Positions 59,713 to 64,000 of a stretch of 64,000 bases of DNA are shown one piece after another; positions within the stretch are counted from its first letter, which is position 1, and each line of letters opens with the position of its first letter. The DNA is from Actinacidiphila acididurans (lineage in GTDB: Bacteria; Actinomycetota; Actinomycetes; Streptomycetales; Streptomycetaceae): the NCBI RefSeq assembly GCF_016918855.1, contig NZ_JADKYB010000034.1, forward strand, positions 1 to 64,000, written 5' to 3'. The notes beneath the pieces were generated by a model. It was given only the letters and a program-made list of their open reading frames with translations, ran no database searches and was not told the DNA's origin. A program made the position numbers and the translations under genes.

Positions 59713-62700
59713 TCAGGCGGGGGGCTCGCCGTATCCGCCGCCGCCGGGCGTCTCGATCACCAGGACGTCGCCGGGGCCGACCTGGACGCTGCCGTCGCCG
59801 TCGAGGGGGGCTACGGTGCCGTCCGCGCGTTCCACCCGGCCCGCGCCGGTGGCCCCGGGGCGGCCGCCCGCCATCCCGTACGGGGGCACGCGGCGGTGGG
59901 AGGCGAGGGTGCTGACCGTCATGGGTTCCAGGAAGCGGATGCGGCGTACGGCGCCGTCGCCGCCGTGCCAGCGGCCCGCGCCACCGCTGCCGCGGCGTAC
60001 CGAGAACTCCTCGACCAGCACGGGGTGGCGGAATTCCAGCACCTCGGGGTCGGTGAGGCGGGAGTTGGTCATGTGGGTCTGCACCACGCTCGCCCCGTCG
60101 AAGTCCGGCCCGGCGCCGGAGCCGGAGGCGACCGTCTCGTAGTACTGGTGCCGCTCGTTGCCGAAGGAGACGTTGTTCATCGTCCCCGAGCCCTCGGCCT
60201 GGACGCCCATCGCGGCGTACAGGGCGCCGATGAGCGACTGGGAGGTCTCCACGTTTCCGGCGACCACTGCGGCGGGAAAGGCGGGGGCGAGCATCGAGCC
60301 GTCGGGGACGAGGATGTGCAGCGGGCGCAGGCAGCCGTCGTTGAGCGGGATGTCGTCGGCGACAAGGGTGCGGAAAACGTAGAGCACCGCGGCGGTCACC
60401 ACCGAGGAGGGGGCGTTGCGGTTGGTGGCGAGCTGCGGTGAGGTGCCGGTGAAGTCCAGGGTGGCGCGGCGGCGGGTGCGGTCCACGGTGACGCGCACCG
60501 TGATCACCGCGCCGGAGTCCGTCTCGTAGCGGCAGGAGCCGTCGCTGAGGGAGTCGATGACGCGGCGTACGGCCTCCTCGGCGTTGTCCTGGACGTGCCG
60601 CATGTACGCCTGCACCACGGCGAGGCCGAAGTGCTCGATCATCCGGCCGACTTCCTCGACGCCTTTGCGGTTGGCGGCGATCTGGGCGCGCAGGTCGGCG
60701 AGGTTGGTGGCCGGGCCGCGGGACGGGTACGGGCCGGATGTCAGCAGGTCGCGCGTCCGCTGCTCGCGGAAGGTGCCGTCCTCGACCAGCGGCCAGGCGT
60801 CGAAGAGGACGCCCTCCTCCTCGATCCTGCGGCTGTGCGCCGGCATGGAGCCTGGGCTGAGCCCGCCGATCTCCGCGTGGTGGCCGCGCGAGGCGACCCA
60901 GAACAGGATCCGGGACTCTTCGCCGGGCGCGGTTGCGCCGAAGACGGGGGTGACGACAGTGATGTCGGGCAGGTGGGTGCCGCCGTGATAAGGATCGTTG
61001 ACGGCATAGGTGTCGCCGGGCCGCATCAACGCGCCCCTGCGGCGGATGACCTCCTTGACGGCGGTGCCCATCGACCCCAGGTGCACCGGGATGTGCGGCG
61101 CGTTGGCGACCAGATTGCCGTCGGGGTCGAACAGGGCGCAGGAGAAGTCCAGCCGTTCCTTGATGTTGACCGACTGGGCGGTGGACTCCAGGCGCGCGCC
61201 CATCTGTTCGGCGATCGACATGAAGAGGTTGTTGAAGATCTCCAGCATGACCGGGTCGGCCTCGGTGCCCAGGCTGCTCCCCCGGCGTTCCACGACGCGC
61301 TCCAGCACCAGGTGGCCGCCGTCGGCCATGGCCGCGCGCCAGCCGTCGTCCACCACGGTGGTGGCGTTGGCCTCGGCGATGACGGCGGGCCCGGTGACGG
61401 TGGCGCCGGGCGGCATCGTCTCCCGGTGCAGCAGCGGGACCTGGTGCCAGGTGCCGCCGGTGTGCATCCGTACGGTGCCGCGCGGCGGCGCGGCGGTACG
61501 GGCGCCGTCGGGGTCGGACGCGGCGGTCGGGGCGCCGGGGGCGGGTTCGGGCTGTTCGGTCAGGCCGGTCGCCTCCACGGACAGCGCCTCCACGACGACG
61601 GGACGGTCCATCAGGAAGGAGTAGCGGGCGCGGTGGTCGGCCTCGAAATCGCGCACCATGGCGTCGGGTTCGGCCAGGGCGACCGGGACGGCGGTGTCGG
61701 TGCCGTCGTACCGCAGCAGGGCCCGGCGTGCGACCCGGACCCGCCCCTCGGGCACGCCCTCGTCGCGCAGTTCGGCGCGGGCGGCGTCCTCCAGCGCTCC
61801 GGCGACCCGGCTCACCTCGGGCATCGTGTGCTGGCCCAGCGGGAGTTCGACGGACCGCTCCCGCATGGCGGTGGTGTCGGCCAGCCCGATGCCGAGCGCG
61901 GAGAGCACCCCGGCCATCGGCGGCACCAGGACGGTACGGATGCCCAGCGAGTCGGCGACGGCGCAGGCGTGCTGGCCGCCGGCGCCGCCGAAGGTGGTCA
62001 GCACGTACTCGGTGACGTCGCGGCCCTTCTGCACGGAGATCCGCTTGACGGCGTTGGCGATGTTGGCGACGGCCACCCCGAGGTAGCCCTCGGCGACCTG
62101 CTCGGGGGTGCGCCGGTCACCGGTCTCCCGCTCGATGCGGGCGGCCAGGCCGGCGAACCGCGCCTGCACCTCGGCGACGTCCAGCGGCAGGTCGCCGTCC
62201 GGGCCGAACACCGCGGGGAAGTGTTCGGCCTGGACGCGGCCGAGCATCACATTGGCGTCGGTGACGGTCAGCGGGCCGCCGGCCCGGTAGCAGGCGGGAC
62301 CGGGGTCGGCGCCGGCCGAGTCGGGGCCGACGCGATAGCGGCTGCCGTCGAAGTGCAGCACCGAGCCGCCGCCGGCCGCCACCGTGTGGATGTCCAGCAT
62401 GGGGGCCCGCAGCCGTACCCCCGCCACCGAAGTGGTGAGCACCCGTTCGTACCCGCCCGCCCAGTGCGAGACGTCGGTCGAGGTGCCGCCCATGTCGAAG
62501 CCGATCACCTTGCCGAAGCCGGCCTGCCGGGACATGCGCACCATGCCGACGATGCCGCCGGCCGGGCCGGACAGCACCGCGTCCTTGCCGCGGAAATGAC
62601 CGGCCTCGGCCAGGCCGCCGTTGGACTGCATGAACATCAGCCGCACCCCGCGCAGCCGGTCCGCGACCCGGCCGACGTAGGAGCGCAGCACCGGTGAGAG

Positions 62701-63345
62701 GTAGGCGTCGACCACGGTGGTGTCCCCGCGCGGCACGATCTTCATCAGCGGGCTGACCTCGCTGGACAGCGACACCTGCGGGAAACCGGTGTGTTCGGCC
62801 AGCGCACCGATCGCGCGCTCGTGCGCCGGGTGCAGGTGGCCGTGCAGGCACACCACCGCCACGGCGCGCACGCCGTCCTCGTACGCGGCCCGCAGGTCGC
62901 CGGCCAGCCGCTCCAGGTCCGGCGGGCGCAGTACGGTGCCGTCGGCGCCGATCCGCTCGTCGACCTCGATCACCCGCTCGTAGACCTGCTCGGGCAGCAC
63001 GATGCGCCGGTCGAAGATGCGCGGCCGGTTCTGGTAGCCGATCCGCAGGGCGTCCCCGAAGCCGCGGGTGACCACCAGGGCCACCCGCTCGCCGGTGCGC
63101 TCCAGCAGGGCGTTGGTGGCGACGGTGGTGCCCATGCGCACGCTGTCCACGAGCCCGGCCGGCACGGGGCCGTCCGCCGGGATTCCCAGCAGAATGCGGA
63201 TGCCGGCCACGGCGGCGTCCTGGTAGTGCGCCGGATTGTCGGAGAGCAGCTTGTGCGTCACCAGACGCCCGTCCGGCCGCCGGGCCACGATGTCGGTGAA
63301 CGTGCCGCCCCGGTCGACCCAGAACTGCCACCGCCGGCCCGTCAT
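59713..63345 (-). CDS. 5-oxoprolinase/hydantoinase, fused HyuA-HyuB type
   Basis: The 1210-residue single polypeptide starts at ATG 63345 (GAGGGC before it). Residues 1 to about 680 are HyuA-like with the ASKHA ATPase motif [25 protein letters not shown] and [11 protein letters not shown]. Residues about 690-1210 are HyuB-like ([44 protein letters not shown]). Length and order match OPLAH-type ATP-dependent 5-oxoprolinases (about 1290 residues in animals), which open 5-oxoproline to glutamate; hydantoin or acetone-carboxylase-like substrates remain possible. Confidence 0.92.
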   Translation of the reverse strand: MTGRRWQFWVDRGGTFTDIVARRPDGRLVTHKLLSDNPAHYQDAAVAGIRILLGIPADGPVPAGLVDSVRMGTTVATNALLERTGERVALVVTRGFGDALRIGYQNRPRIFDRRIVLPEQVYERVIEVDERIGADGTVLRPPDLERLAGDLRAAYEDGVRAVAVVCLHGHLHPAHERAIGALAEHTGFPQVSLSSEVSPLMKIVPRGDTTVVDAYLSPVLRSYVGRVADRLRGVRLMFMQSNGGLAEAGHFRGKDAVLSGPAGGIVGMVRMSRQAGFGKVIGFDMGGTSTDVSHWAGGYERVLTTSVAGVRLRAPMLDIHTVAAGGGSVLHFDGSRYRVGPDSAGADPGPACYRAGGPLTVTDANVMLGRVQAEHFPAVFGPDGDLPLDVAEVQARFAGLAARIERETGDRRTPEQVAEGYLGVAVANIANAVKRISVQKGRDVTEYVLTTFGGAGGQHACAVADSLGIRTVLVPPMAGVLSALGIGLADTTAMRERSVELPLGQHTMPEVSRVAGALEDAARAELRDEGVPEGRVRVARRALLRYDGTDTAVPVALAEPDAMVRDFEADHRARYSFLMDRPVVVEALSVEATGLTEQPEPAPGAPTAASDPDGARTAAPPRGTVRMHTGGTWHQVPLLHRETMPPGATVTGPAVIAEANATTVVDDGWRAAMADGGHLVLERVVERRGSSLGTEADPVMLEIFNNLFMSIAEQMGARLESTAQSVNIKERLDFSCALFDPDGNLVANAPHIPVHLGSMGTAVKEVIRRRGALMRPGDTYAVNDPYHGGTHLPDITVVTPVFGATAPGEESRILFWVASRGHHAEIGGLSPGSMPAHSRRIEEEGVLFDAWPLVEDGTFREQRTRDLLTSGPYPSRGPATNLADLRAQIAANRKGVEEVGRMIEHFGLAVVQAYMRHVQDNAEEAVRRVIDSLSDGSCRYETDSGAVITVRVTVDRTRRRATLDFTGTSPQLATNRNAPSSVVTAAVLYVFRTLVADDIPLNDGCLRPLHILVPDGSMLAPAFPAAVVAGNVETSQSLIGALYAAMGVQAEGSGTMNNVSFGNERHQYYETVASGSGAGPDFDGASVVQTHMTNSRLTDPEVLEFRHPVLVEEFSVRRGSGGAGRWHGGDGAVRRIRFLEPMTVSTLASHRRVPPYGMAGGRPGATGAGRVERADGTVAPLDGDGSVQVGPGDVLVIETPGGGGYGEPPA

Positions 63346-63530
63346 GCCCTCAGTATCGGGCGGGGCGGACCAAACGCGCAAAACGTGACAAGGATCCGGG
63401 CGACAGGGATCAGGACCGGCCACCGATCGGCATTCCGCGCGTCAAGGGCGCGTATGAATCGGTGGATCGGGCCGTCAAGGACGTGTCAGGGGCGGCCGCG
63501 GCGGCGCTGAGGGTGCCTAGCGTCGGCCGG

Positions 63531-64000
63531 GTGGGACGCGATGGCGCGCGGATACGGGTGGCGCGCGGCGGCCGGCGCCCGCGGGCCGCCGAGCCGGCGC
63601 GGGAGACCGTCGTTGCCCGCGGCTGGCCGCACAACCCACGGTTCGCCGCGGGATGCGCGGCGGCGACGTTCGCGGCGCTGCTGCTGATCGACGGGTGCAG
63701 CGGCGGGCTGACCCCGGCGCGGGCCGCGCTGTGGGCGGGCGTGGCGGCGGTCCTGCTGCTGGTGCTGTGGCCCGTACGGGTGACCGCGGGCCCGGGTTGG
63801 CTGGCCGTACGGGGCCTGCTGCGGACCCGGCGGGTGCGTACCGACGCGCTGGCCGGCGCGTGGCGGGTCGGCAACGTGTCGGCCGCCTTGGTGCTCAAGG
63901 ACGTCTACGGCGGCCGGGTCGAACTGGCGCCGGAGATTCTGCTGACCAACCCGCTCGTGTGGCATCTGGTGGACGCCGGGGCGCGCCGCTCGCGGGAGCG
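63531..64000 (+). CDS. Partial PH-like membrane protein, runs off right edge
   Basis: The open frame from GTG 63531 to the window end encodes at least 156 residues. A basic N-terminus is followed by two hydrophobic segments (FAAGCAAATFAALLLI and ALWAGVAAVLLLVLW) and a beta-rich region (GWLAVRGLLRTRRV, SAALVLKDVYGGRVEL) like short bacterial PH-domain membrane proteins. The coding frame is supported by strong third-position G/C bias. It is divergent from the oxoprolinase gene. The C-terminus is outside the window. Confidence 0.7.
   Translation, partial: MGRDGARIRVARGGRRPRAAEPARETVVARGWPHNPRFAAGCAAATFAALLLIDGCSGGLTPARAALWAGVAAVLLLVLWPVRVTAGPGWLAVRGLLRTRRVRTDALAGAWRVGNVSAALVLKDVYGGRVELAPEILLTNPLVWHLVDAGARRSRE

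Noticed and set aside
58072-60441. Plus-strand open frame of 789 codons across the LAL (2) start and oxoprolinase end
   Set aside because: It spans two unrelated minus-strand genes and the gap between them, with no ribosome site or domain.

Overview
The window is very G+C-rich, with third codon positions almost all G or C, frequent GTG starts and many 4-bp stop/start overlaps. Together with an RheA/Hsp18 pair, large LuxR (LAL) regulators, a MAB_1171c-like membrane protein and a C7-cyclitol synthase, this points to a streptomycete-type actinobacterium. No tRNA, rRNA, CRISPR array, intact insertion sequence or replication origin was seen.

Positions 292-20598 form a coherent carbohydrate/amine catabolic regulon. 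Leftward unit A (18602 to 8300) encodes a Gfo/Idh/MocA oxidoreductase, a ThuA-like protein, a peptide-type ABC importer (DppB-like, a DppC-DppD fusion, a DppF-like ATPase, a Tat-type lipoprotein binding protein), a second ThuA-like protein, a TIM-barrel epimerase and an NAD-dependent epimerase. Leftward unit B (8140 to 292) encodes a Gfo/Idh/MocA oxidoreductase, a GntR/UTRA regulator, a copper amine oxidase with a His-rich tail, a second TIM epimerase, a third oxidoreductase, a SIS-domain protein and a BadF-type sugar kinase. A divergent zinc dehydrogenase (18855) and a second GntR/UTRA regulator (19843-20598) complete it. The 10-mer GCATACCACT, once with a one-base change, precedes all three transcription units.

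Positions 20715-30787 hold an XRE regulator, then a compact rightward cluster (21409-28869): a 2-epi-5-epi-valiolone-synthase-like cyclase, an SDR, an MFS exporter, an MDR dehydrogenase, a ROK kinase, a second MDR dehydrogenase and a TIM-barrel epimerase. This resembles the early cyclitol half of the acarbose pathway (AcbC, N, M, L, O types) with no aminotransferase, nucleotidyltransferase or glycosyltransferase. It is followed by an ImmA/IrrE-type metallopeptidase and a MAB_1171c-like membrane protein.

Positions 30804-38948 hold an SRAP/YedK protein, rheA/hsp18 with a perfect TGTCATC-N5-GATGACA operator, two DUF2267 proteins, a YihY membrane protein and a scarred area (34.1-36.5 kb) with truncated or frameshifted remnants. 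A DeoR sensor domain without a visible HTH, a DUF4406 protein, a NudK-like Nudix hydrolase and an alpha/beta hydrolase follow.

Positions 39220-47607 hold an ABM monooxygenase, an SDR, a decayed zinc-ADH remnant, and a two-gene module in which a 155-aa protein precedes a P-loop/Sel1-like repeat protein. The conserved N-terminal region of the second protein is open but has no start codon. A -1 slippery heptamer (G GGA AAC), correctly phased at the end of the first gene, would join the two. Then come a DUF6008-like membrane protein, a secreted Asp-box propeller protein, and a tandem octanucleotide (about 12 x CGGATCGG).

Positions 47653-64000 hold an MFS_3 exporter with an ABM-like tail, a secreted metallo-beta-lactamase-fold protein, an alpha/beta hydrolase, an SDR, a secreted epoxide-hydrolase-like protein, two tandem LAL regulators, a small conserved protein, a fused HyuA-HyuB 5-oxoprolinase-type enzyme and a right-edge partial membrane protein. 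All functional assignments come from motif reading alone; no database search was run.
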